Shown: in pieces, positions 56,555-63,448 of the stretch
Layout: every line of letters starts with the position of its first letter
Numbering within the stretch: position 1 is the stretch's first letter
Assembly (NCBI GenBank): GCA_002494725.1
Contig: DACG01000008.1
Location: 1-63,448 of the forward strand
Source of the DNA: Geoglobus sp. UBA235
GTDB lineage: Archaea; Halobacteriota; Archaeoglobi; Archaeoglobales; Archaeoglobaceae
DNA length: 63,448 nucleotides
Direction of reading: 5' to 3'
The notes under the pieces: generated by a model
The model's database searches: none
What the model was told of the DNA's origin: nothing
Seen by the model: the letters and a program-made list of their open reading frames with translations, nothing else
Position numbers and translations under genes: made by a program

Positions 56555-57601
56555 CTACGTGTTTGTTCTCAGATCTCTTATCATTCTCTCCGCTGCTGTA
56601 TGTGGATCTATCTCGTTATTGACAACCATCTCAACAACCTCTCTGAAGCTGCCACCTTTCTCGTTAATCAGAATGTTTCTTATCTCCTCGGTTATTATGC
56701 TGAAAACCTCCCTGCTTATCCTCCTCACCCTCCTTTCTTTCAGCTTCCCGCTTGATTTGAGATGGTTGAAGTGTTTTTCAATTGCATCAACGAGCTCATC
56801 AATGCCCTCCCCCCTGTCTGCAACTGTGGTGATTATCGGTGGAGTCCAGTCACTGCTCCTCTTCATCCTCTCGAAAATCTCCCCGCTTTCAACAGCATAC
56901 TCATCAGCGTGACTCGTTTTGCTCAGAATCTCAACAGCCTCCTGATCCATCATGATCATTGATTTCAGCCATTTAACTGTCTTCTCCGCTCCACCAAGAT
57001 CGGCTTTGTTTACAACATAGATGTCCCCAATCTCAAGAATTCCGGCCTTGTTGATCTGGATATCATCCCCCATTTCTGGCATCATGACCACTATGCTTGT
57101 GTCCGCCACCTCAACTATGTCAACCTCGCTCTGTCCAGCTCCAACTGTCTCAACAAGAATCACATCAAATCCGAAGGCATCAAGCAATCTTATCACATCC
57201 CCGGTTTTTGCTGCAAGCCCTCCTGCCCTCCCTCTTGAGCTCATGCTTCTGAAAAAAACCCCGGGATCAAGCCAGAGGTTCTTGCTTACATCGAGCCCCT
57301 CCATTCTGAGCCTGTCACCAAGCAGAGCTCCACCTGTAAATGGCGAGCCGGGATCAACCGCAACAACTCCAACCTTTCTCCCCTTTTCCCTGAATTTCTG
57401 GACTAATTTGCTTACTGTTGTTGATTTTCCCACCCCTGGGAACCCTGTAATCCCAACAACATGAGCATTCCCTGTTTTTTTGAAAACTCTCTTCATTATT
57501 TCCTTGCCCTCTGGATAATCATTCTCAACGTATGTTATGGCTCTTGCAAGTGCCCTCCTGTTACCCTCCTCAAGGCCCCTCACTATGTCCTGAAGTCTCA
57601 T
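56555..57601 (-). CDS. meaB: MeaB/ArgK-family GTPase (mutase chaperone)
   Basis: A 348-residue G3E GTPase: P-loop GFPGVGKSTT, VDPGSPFTGGALLGDRLRM, VETVGAGQSEVDI and NKADLGG. It protects and reloads methylmalonyl-CoA mutase with adenosylcobalamin. It overlaps the mutase small-subunit gene by four bases. Confidence 0.94.
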   Translation of the reverse strand: MRLQDIVRGLEEGNRRALARAITYVENDYPEGKEIMKRVFKKTGNAHVVGITGFPGVGKSTTVSKLVQKFREKGRKVGVVAVDPGSPFTGGALLGDRLRMEGLDVSKNLWLDPGVFFRSMSSRGRAGGLAAKTGDVIRLLDAFGFDVILVETVGAGQSEVDIVEVADTSIVVMMPEMGDDIQINKAGILEIGDIYVVNKADLGGAEKTVKWLKSMIMMDQEAVEILSKTSHADEYAVESGEIFERMKRSSDWTPPIITTVADRGEGIDELVDAIEKHFNHLKSSGKLKERRVRRISREVFSIITEEIRNILINEKGGSFREVVEMVVNNEIDPHTAAERMIRDLRTNT

Positions 57602-58032
57602 GCTTTCGCCTTCTCTCCTCTCTTTTTCTCTGGAACCCTCTTCCTGATGAAGTCAATTATCCTCTCAATCGGAGTGCCGGGAATGAAGACCCCATCCACA
57701 CCCATTTCCTTGAGTTTCTGTATGTCATCCTCAGGAACTATTCCGCCAACCAGAATCACCATTTCGCTCAGATCTCCCCCATACTCCTCTATATACCTCA
57801 TCACCTTTGGCACAAGGGTCATGTGGGCTCCACTGTGCAGCGAGATTCCAACCACATCCACATCTTCCTGCACTGCTGCCATTGCAACCTCTTCAGGAGT
57901 GCGGTGAAGGCCTGTATAAATAACCTCAAAACCGGCATCCCTCAGAAACCTTGCAACAACCTTCGCTCCCCTGTCATGGCCATCAAGTCCGACCTTTGCA
58001 ACCAGAACCCTGATCTTTCTCTCCAAGCCCAT
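57598..58032 (-). CDS. Methylmalonyl-CoA mutase, cobalamin-binding subunit
   Basis: A 144-residue cobalamin domain: VGLDGHDRGAKVVARFL (DXHXXG), GISLHSGAHM and ILVGGIVPEDD. In archaea the mutase is split, with this domain encoded separately. It follows the large subunit by six bases. Confidence 0.94.
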   Translation of the reverse strand: MGLERKIRVLVAKVGLDGHDRGAKVVARFLRDAGFEVIYTGLHRTPEEVAMAAVQEDVDVVGISLHSGAHMTLVPKVMRYIEEYGGDLSEMVILVGGIVPEDDIQKLKEMGVDGVFIPGTPIERIIDFIRKRVPEKKRGEKAKA

Positions 58033-58038
58033 CCCTCC

Positions 58039-59733
58039 TCAGATGATTACTGGCTTTCTGTATGTGCCGTAAACTTCCTTCAGCACGCCCATTATCTCTC
58101 CTTCAGTAGCGTAAACCTTTACAGCCTGAAGTATTGCAGGCATGACATTCTCGTCATTTTCAGCAGCACTCCTGAGCCAGTTCAGAGCCTCTTTAACTGC
58201 CTCATCATCTCTCTCAGCTTTTATTCTCCTCAGCCTCTCAATCTGCTTCCTCTGAACCTCCTCATCAACCTTCAGGATTGGTATGTTGAGCTTCTCCTCA
58301 ATCGTGTATCTGTTCACCCCAACAATTGTTCTCCTGCCCTCCTCCACATCTCTCTGATACTCTGCAGCTGCTCTGCTTATTTCCTTGACAAAGAATCCAT
58401 CTTCTATGCCCTTAAGCACCCCCCTCAGCATACTTCCTTCTCCCATCTTTCTTATCTGCTCGATGTAGTTCCATGCAAGCTTCTCCATCTTGTCTGTCAG
58501 CCACTCAACATAATATGAGCCTGCAAGGGGATCAATTGTATCGGGGATTCCGCTTTCAAATGCAATTATCTGCTGGGTTCTGAGAGCAACCCTGACAGCC
58601 TCCTCACTGGGCAGAGCCCAGGCCTCATCAAAGCTGTTTGTGTGCAGACTCTGAGTTCCTCCAAGCACAGCTGCCATTGCCTGAATTGTCGTTCTGACTA
58701 TGTTGTTCAGAGGTTGCTGAGCTGTCAGGGAGCATCCCGCTGTCTGGGTGTGGAACTTGAGCCACCATGATCTTGGATCTTTGGCTCCGTACTCCTCTCT
58801 CATTATTCTTGCCCACATCCTCCTTGCAGCCCTGAACTTTGCTATTTCCTCAAAGAAGTTGTTGTGGGAGTTGAAGAAGAAGCTCAGCTGTGGAGCAAGT
58901 CTGTCAATGTCTATTCCTCTCTCAATTGCAGCCTCCACATAGGCCATTCCATCTGCAATCGTGAATGCAAGCTCCTGAACTGCCGTGGAGCCAGCTTCCC
59001 TGATGTGATAGCCCGAGATGCTGATGAGATTGAATTTCGGAACATTCTCAACACCCCACTCGAATATGTCGGTTATGATCTTTACAGAGGGTTCTGGCGG
59101 CAATACAAGAGTGTTTTGAGCATGGAACTCCTTCAGCATGTCATTCTGAATTGTTCCTCTCAGCTGTTCCCTTGGCACTCCCTGCATGTCACCAATCGCA
59201 ACGTACATGGCAAGAATTACAGCAGCGGGAGGATTGATTGTGAATGAGGTTGAAACCCTGTCTAAGGGTATGCCATCAAACAGAATCTCAAAGTCCTTCA
59301 GCGTGTCGACAGCAACGCCGACCTTTCCAACCTCTCCATCAGCCAGTGGACTGTCGCTGTCTATCCCCATTAGTGTTGGAAAATCAAAGGCGGTGCTCAA
59401 TCCAGTCTGCCCCTCTTTAAGCAAAAGCTTCCACCTTGCATTTGTGTCTTCAGCGGTTCCAAACCCTGAAAACTGCCTCATTGTCCAGAGCCTTCCACGA
59501 TACATTGTTGGATAAACCCCCCTCGTGTAGGGATACTGCCCGGGGTAGTTTATGTCCCTGATGTAGTCAATATGAGCAGTATCCGTTGGATCGTAAATCC
59601 TGTTAACCTTTATTCCTGAAAGAGTTTCAAACATCTCATCTCTCTCTCCGAATCTGTCCATGTATGGAGCTAAGCATGAGTTCTCCCATTTTTCCCTCTC
59701 CTTTTTCATCTCCTCAATCTTCCTGTTCTCCAT
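58039..59733 (-). CDS. Methylmalonyl-CoA mutase, catalytic subunit
   Basis: A 564-residue protein without its own cobalamin domain, as expected for the archaeal large subunit. YPTMYRGRLWTMRQFSGFGTAEDTN (given in parts: YPYTRGVYPTMY, WTMRQFSGFGTAE) and FSISGYHI-type NLISISGYHIREAG are recognisable. It interconverts succinyl-CoA and methylmalonyl-CoA. ATG 59733 follows GGTGATTTTT. Confidence 0.95.
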   Translation of the reverse strand: MENRKIEEMKKEREKWENSCLAPYMDRFGERDEMFETLSGIKVNRIYDPTDTAHIDYIRDINYPGQYPYTRGVYPTMYRGRLWTMRQFSGFGTAEDTNARWKLLLKEGQTGLSTAFDFPTLMGIDSDSPLADGEVGKVGVAVDTLKDFEILFDGIPLDRVSTSFTINPPAAVILAMYVAIGDMQGVPREQLRGTIQNDMLKEFHAQNTLVLPPEPSVKIITDIFEWGVENVPKFNLISISGYHIREAGSTAVQELAFTIADGMAYVEAAIERGIDIDRLAPQLSFFFNSHNNFFEEIAKFRAARRMWARIMREEYGAKDPRSWWLKFHTQTAGCSLTAQQPLNNIVRTTIQAMAAVLGGTQSLHTNSFDEAWALPSEEAVRVALRTQQIIAFESGIPDTIDPLAGSYYVEWLTDKMEKLAWNYIEQIRKMGEGSMLRGVLKGIEDGFFVKEISRAAAEYQRDVEEGRRTIVGVNRYTIEEKLNIPILKVDEEVQRKQIERLRRIKAERDDEAVKEALNWLRSAAENDENVMPAILQAVKVYATEGEIMGVLKEVYGTYRKPVII

Positions 59734-59758
59734 AAAAATCACCTCAGATGAGAGCTAT

Positions 59759-60910
59759 TTACAGCTTTCCAAGCACACCTCTTGAAACGGTATTGAGCTG
59801 AACCTCTTTTGTCCCCTCATATATCTCAGTTATCTTTGCATCCCTGTAAAATCTCTCAACGTCATTTTCAGCAACATACCCATAACCACCATGCATCTGG
59901 ATTGCCTCATCACAAACTCTGACAGCAACTTTTCCCGCCAGATACTTTGCCATGCTTGTCATTGTTGCATCTGCTTCATTTTGAGAGGCTTTCCATGCTG
60001 CTCTGTAAACGAGCAGTCTTGCTGCGTCAATCATTGTTGCAAGATCCGCGATTCTGTGTTGCAGTGCTTGGAAGGCACCTATTGGCTGGTTGAACTGCTT
60101 TCTCTGCTTCACATATTCAACAGTTCTGTCAAAAGCTCCCTGAGCTATGCCAAGAGCCTGAGCAGCAATCTCAATTCTGCTTTCATTGAAAAACTGAAGA
60201 ACCTGATAAAATCCCCGATTGAGCTCTCCGATTATGTTATTCTCGCTGACCCTCACATTCTTGAAAACAACCTCGGCGGTTGGTGAGGATCTTATTCCGA
60301 ACTTTCCGTCTATTTTGCTGGTTTCAAGCCCCTCAGCATCTTTCCTGACGAGGAATGTTGTAAAGCCTCTATATCTTGGCTTTGCATTTGGATCCGTGAC
60401 TGTAAGAACAACATAGTAGTCTGCTATCGTGCCGTTTGTTATGAACGTCTTTGAGCCGTTGATGATGTATTCATCTCCGTCCTTTTCAGCTCTCGTTTTT
60501 ATTGAGATGAGATCGCTTCCTGCCTCAGGCTCGGTGTAGCAGCCAGCAGTTATTGCCTTACCTCCAGCAACCTTTGGCAAAACTTCCTCCTTCTGCTCCT
60601 CACTCCCAAATTTCATCACAACCTCTGATGAAAAGTCCGAAAGAATTATTGCACTCCCAATCGTGCTGTCAGCCCTGCAGAACTCCTCGACAATAAGAGC
60701 GTTCTCAAAAACACTCATTCCGGCTCCACCATATTCTTCAGGGAAGTGAACACCTATGAAACCAAGCTCACATGTTTTTTTCCAGAGATCAAAGGGAAAC
60801 TCCTCACTCTCATCATAATATCTTCCTCTCTCAGCCGTGAACTCATTCTGGGCGAATTCTCTGGCTGCCTTTTGAATGTCCCTCTGATCCTGGGTGAGTT
60901 CAAAATTCAT
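59759..60910 (-). CDS. Acyl-CoA dehydrogenase
   Basis: A 383-residue flavoprotein: CYTEPEAGSDLISIKTRA (FAD/substrate loop), MHGGYGYVAENDVERFYRDAKITEIYEGTKEVQ as family end (given in parts: MHGGYGYVAEND, ITEIYEGTKEVQL). The usual short-chain type. It heads the leftward operon with the mutase genes, pointing to use of branched-chain amino acids or fatty acids through propionyl-CoA (inference). Confidence 0.93.
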   Translation of the reverse strand: MNFELTQDQRDIQKAAREFAQNEFTAERGRYYDESEEFPFDLWKKTCELGFIGVHFPEEYGGAGMSVFENALIVEEFCRADSTIGSAIILSDFSSEVVMKFGSEEQKEEVLPKVAGGKAITAGCYTEPEAGSDLISIKTRAEKDGDEYIINGSKTFITNGTIADYYVVLTVTDPNAKPRYRGFTTFLVRKDAEGLETSKIDGKFGIRSSPTAEVVFKNVRVSENNIIGELNRGFYQVLQFFNESRIEIAAQALGIAQGAFDRTVEYVKQRKQFNQPIGAFQALQHRIADLATMIDAARLLVYRAAWKASQNEADATMTSMAKYLAGKVAVRVCDEAIQMHGGYGYVAENDVERFYRDAKITEIYEGTKEVQLNTVSRGVLGKL

Positions 60911-61169
60911 CCTTATCCCTCCGATAACCTCCAGTTAATGTGAAGTTTTGAGCTTAATAAGTTTAAATTGTTTTCGTAATCTTCCGAAAAAAGATCAATC
61001 CGGGATAGGAGTGTGCAGAACACCATCTACCTTTCAGAATGCTTCTATCCAGTTCATCATACATTCAGTAATCAGGCTCAGAACTCCCTCTGAGGGAAAT
61101 ATTTTTGAAAGCCGGAATGCATTAGTGAAGTGCCCGGATGGGATGGAAAAAATCTTTGCTGGAGATACC

Positions 61170-61370
61170 ATGGAAGAGATTGAGGTTGCCTGCCCGGTTT
61201 GCAAAAGAGGTCATGTGCTGAGGAAGGACATGGATATATTTTTCTGCAGAGAGGAGATGCTTGCACTTGTCAATGACAGGCTGGGATGGAGACTCGTGAA
61301 GATAGTTCCTCTGACTGAAAGACAGGATAGGGAGCTTGACAGGCTGTGGGGTAGTGAGGATGAAGGGTGA
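61170..61370 (+). CDS. Small zinc-finger-like protein before herA
   Basis: A 66-residue protein starting MEEIEVACPVCKRGH: a CPVC knuckle and one further Cys (IFFCREEM), then a basic, charged tail. ATG 61170 follows GGAGATACC; an ATG at 61143 is an alternative. It overlaps the HerA gene by 11 bases, so the two are coupled. Confidence 0.6.
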   Translation: MEEIEVACPVCKRGHVLRKDMDIFFCREEMLALVNDRLGWRLVKIVPLTERQDRELDRLWGSEDEG

Positions 61371-62883
61371 GGTTGGGAAGATATTTGGAGAAACATCCTC
61401 TTTTGAATTTGAATTTGTGATCTTCAATCCAAAGGATGTGAAGAGAGGGGATTACGTAAAGGTGTGGAATGATGTTGAGGGATGGGTTGTGGCCTATGTC
61501 ACCGATGTCAAGGCAAAGTCGGACTTCAGCAGCGAGGATGTTATAAAGGGTAGAAACGTGGAGTCAGAGATATACGTTGCCAAGGCAAGCGTTATTGGAA
61601 AGAGGGAGAACGGATACCTCCGAGCTCCAAGAACTCCATTTGTTCCAGGAGAGAAGGTTTTTCTGGCTGAGGAGGAGCTTGTTGCTGACGTTCTGGGAAT
61701 GAGTGAGGAGGGAGCTTACATTGGATTGCTCGGTGACACATCTGTTAAAGTGAAGCTCGATGTGAACAGCCTCGTTCAGAAGCATGTGTGCATCCTTGCA
61801 AAAACAGGAAGCGGGAAGAGTTACACCGCTGGAGTCATCATCGAGGAACTCATTGAGAAGGGCGTTCCTCTTCTGATAATCGATCCTCACGGAGAGTACA
61901 GCTCATTGAAGCACAAAAATGATGTGGGACAGGAGCTTGAAAGGATGGGAGAATTCGGAATAAGGCCAAGAGGGTACGACAATATAAGGATCTACGTCCC
62001 TCCCAGATCTCCCTTTGCAGATAGAGCTGATGGAGTAATTCATCTGGATGGAAGAAACCTTGAAGCTGAGGAAATAATAGAGCTGGGCAGCATAACAAGC
62101 TCATCTGCTCAGGCTCTGCTCTATCAGGTTCTTAAGGATATGGAGGACTACACGATTGATGACATTATAGAGAGGGTCGAAGAGGAAAAACACAGCAGCA
62201 AGGCAGTCCTTCTTGGAGCTCTGACAAAGATCCAGAAGTCAGGACTTTTTTCTGAAAATCCAACACCCCTTGAAATACTTCTGCAGAGAGGGAGAGCTGT
62301 AATTCTTGATCTGAGGGGAATTGACCCAGCCTATCAGGATTTAATTGTTGCGAGAGTTTGCGATAAGCTCTTTGAAATGAGAAAAAGGGAGGAGATACCG
62401 CCCGGAATGATCGTGATTGAAGAGGCTCACAACTTCATACCAGAGAGGGGATTTGGAAAGGCTGTGTCAACTCAAATTCTCAGAACAATTGCCAGTGAGG
62501 GAAGAAAATTCGGTCTTGGTCTGATGGTGATAAGCCAGAGACCGGCAAGAGTTGACAAGAATGTGATAAGCCAGTGCAACACCCAGATAATTCTCAGGCT
62601 CACAAATCCAAATGATATAAACGCTGTTAGAAAGGGAGTTGAAGGACTTACAGCGGAGATGGTTGAGGAGATAAAAAGACTCCCTCCCGGAAATGCTGTT
62701 GTTGTCAGCCCTGAGCTTGAGAGACCGGTGATAGTGAGAGTCAGGGTGAGAAAGAGCAGGCACGGACATGCTGTTGAGATATTCGGAGAGAGGAAAGGGA
62801 AGGGAGAGAAGAGAAGGGATGTGAAGCCTGATAAAAGGAAGGATGATCAGGCCGGATTTCTGAAGAAAATATTCGGTGGTTAG
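61360..62883 (+). CDS. herA: HerA-like DNA translocase/helicase
   Basis: A 507-residue hexameric ATPase: N-terminal HAS-barrel (about 1-130), Walker A LAKTGSGKSYT, IDPHGEYSS, Walker B MIVIEEAHNFIPE, and RTIASEGRKFGLGLMVISQRP with the arginine finger. It pumps DNA for end resection, normally with NurA, Mre11 and Rad50, none of which is in the window. A Lys/Arg-rich tail may touch DNA. ATG 61360 follows GTGAGG. Confidence 0.93.
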   Translation: MKGEVGKIFGETSSFEFEFVIFNPKDVKRGDYVKVWNDVEGWVVAYVTDVKAKSDFSSEDVIKGRNVESEIYVAKASVIGKRENGYLRAPRTPFVPGEKVFLAEEELVADVLGMSEEGAYIGLLGDTSVKVKLDVNSLVQKHVCILAKTGSGKSYTAGVIIEELIEKGVPLLIIDPHGEYSSLKHKNDVGQELERMGEFGIRPRGYDNIRIYVPPRSPFADRADGVIHLDGRNLEAEEIIELGSITSSSAQALLYQVLKDMEDYTIDDIIERVEEEKHSSKAVLLGALTKIQKSGLFSENPTPLEILLQRGRAVILDLRGIDPAYQDLIVARVCDKLFEMRKREEIPPGMIVIEEAHNFIPERGFGKAVSTQILRTIASEGRKFGLGLMVISQRPARVDKNVISQCNTQIILRLTNPNDINAVRKGVEGLTAEMVEEIKRLPPGNAVVVSPELERPVIVRVRVRKSRHGHAVEIFGERKGKGEKRRDVKPDKRKDDQAGFLKKIFGG

Positions 62884-62884
62884 C

Positions 62885-63223
62885 ATGCCTGACTACCTTG
62901 TTGTTCTTCAGGGAGCCTGGGTTGTCAAAAAAGCGAAAGGAGTGACGGATGCAATGAACATTGCAGTTGCCGAGGCTGGCAAAAGACTCAGCCCCGATCT
63001 GGACTTTGTTGAGATAGATGTTGGTGACACCGAATGTCCCCAGTGTCATTCTCCATTGAAAAGTGTTTTCATGGTTGCCGGGATGGCACTGGTTGGATTG
63101 ATTTTTGAAATGAAGGTTTTCAATGCTCAGAGCGAGGAGCATGCTGCGAAAATTGCCAAGTATGAAATAGGGAAGAGGTTGCAGAGAATTCCGCTTGAGG
63201 TCATAGAGGTGAGAAAACTATGA
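62885..63223 (+). CDS. UPF0212 (DUF555) protein
   Basis: A 112-residue archaeal protein: VVLQGAWVVKKAKGVTDAMNIAVAEAG, CPQCHSP (given in parts), and NAQSEEHAAKIAKYEIGKRL. Its function is unknown. A single zinc pair (CPQC) is present. It starts two bases after the HerA stop. Confidence 0.92.
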   Translation: MPDYLVVLQGAWVVKKAKGVTDAMNIAVAEAGKRLSPDLDFVEIDVGDTECPQCHSPLKSVFMVAGMALVGLIFEMKVFNAQSEEHAAKIAKYEIGKRLQRIPLEVIEVRKL

Positions 63224-63233
63224 GCATTCCGAT

Positions 63234-63263
63234 CTTGGTGTTGATGTTGTTTTTTACACCAAG
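63234..63263. terminator. Hairpin after the herA operon
   Basis: CTTGGTGT (63234-63241) pairs with ACACCAAG (63256-63263); the loop includes six T. It comes ten bases after the stop of the UPF0212 gene. Confidence 0.5.
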
Positions 63264-63395
63264 TGTCGGTTAATGATATTTTTGAATTTAGTTGTTCAAT
63301 CTCTTTTTGCAATATTTATATAGAAAATCAACATCAAATGTAAAATTATCTCCAGAGAGGTCCTATCCGTGATATAAACTCAATAAACCACAAAG

Positions 63396-63403
63396 TATTT
63401 AAA
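63396..63403 (+). promoter_or_regulatory. TATA box of the last gene
   Basis: TATTTAAA, centred about 26 bases before the ATG at 63425, the spacing of a nearly leaderless archaeal gene. Confidence 0.6.
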
Positions 63404-63424
63404 CGGAGATGTTAAAAACGGGAT

Positions 63425-63448
63425 ATGGAACCTAAACCCCCCTACCTG
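63425..63448 (+). CDS. Start of a gene cut by the window end
   Basis: ATG GAA CCT AAA CCC CCC TAC CTG (MEPKPPYL), eight codons to the window end, supported by the TATA box upstream. Family not identifiable. Confidence 0.45.

Noticed and set aside
57532..58518. 328-codon rightward open frame across the mutase genes
   Set aside because: Antisense to two well-identified methylmalonyl-CoA mutase subunits; composition is that of a shadow frame.

Overview
This looks like a chromosome segment of an archaeon of the order Archaeoglobales (Archaeoglobus, Geoglobus or Ferroglobus; I cannot choose among them from sequence alone). The signs are a fused formaldehyde-activating enzyme/hexulose-phosphate synthase, an archaeal short-form triosephosphate isomerase, ribose-1,5-bisphosphate isomerase, UPF0212 and DUF166 proteins, HerA, tRNAs without encoded CCA, TATA-box promoters about 25-35 bp upstream of genes, and a corrinoid methyl-transfer system ending in an MtrH-like protein.

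Layout. 1-600 holds decayed genes. 845-2794 is a short operon (radical SAM, flavodoxin-like, SfsA). A tRNA-Gln(CTG) at 2837-2909 is the integration site of a 14.6-kb provirus (about 2897-17554), bounded by a direct repeat of the tRNA 3' end. The provirus has three parts. A leftward early block (6705 to 2924) runs from a ribbon-helix-helix regulator through a string of tiny overlapping genes to a long HUH replication initiator. A rightward block (6827-8682) has a winged-helix regulator, two membrane proteins and an RNase H/SWIM gene split at an A7 slippery site. A leftward structural block (16218 to about 10377) has small membrane proteins, a large surface protein with signal peptide and C-terminal anchor, a multi-pass membrane protein and a P-loop ATPase. 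A tyrosine integrase with a C-terminal zinc ribbon lies next to the right attachment site. Gene content and order resemble haloarchaeal pleolipoviruses, here in a presumably hyperthermophilic, non-halophilic host.

17.6-36.5 kb is mainly housekeeping: a broken DUF3800 gene, ribose-1,5-bisphosphate isomerase with a ROK kinase, a bacteriocin-like cluster (hydrophobic peptide, small membrane protein, SpoIIM/DUF95; 21118-22396), an AF2212-type antitoxin with a wrecked PIN toxin, AMMECR1, a Cas4-like protein, a GPN-loop GTPase, PRPP synthase, rubrerythrin, a ZIP transporter, ModE, a tRNA-Gly, a DsrE protein, a frameshifted hemerythrin, a CBS protein with a possible ribosome-hibernation domain, Fae-Hps, TpiA, and an orphan DNA methyltransferase.

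36.6-63.4 kb is metabolic: a solute:sodium symporter, two family III CoA-transferases, a nitrilase-family hydrolase, a TusA/cytochrome b/HdrD-like module, and then a large C1 region (44.7-56.0 kb). The C1 region has three UroD/MtaA-type methyltransferases, a corrinoid protein, a RACo-type reductive activator, an MtrH-like methyltransferase and a NitT/TauT-type ABC importer whose binding protein appears circularly permuted. Together these could move methyl groups from a methylated or methoxylated substrate through a corrinoid protein to tetrahydromethanopterin. Next come the methylmalonyl-CoA mutase subunits, MeaB, a PduO-type cobalamin adenosyltransferase and an acyl-CoA dehydrogenase. The window ends with HerA, UPF0212 and the first codons of another gene.
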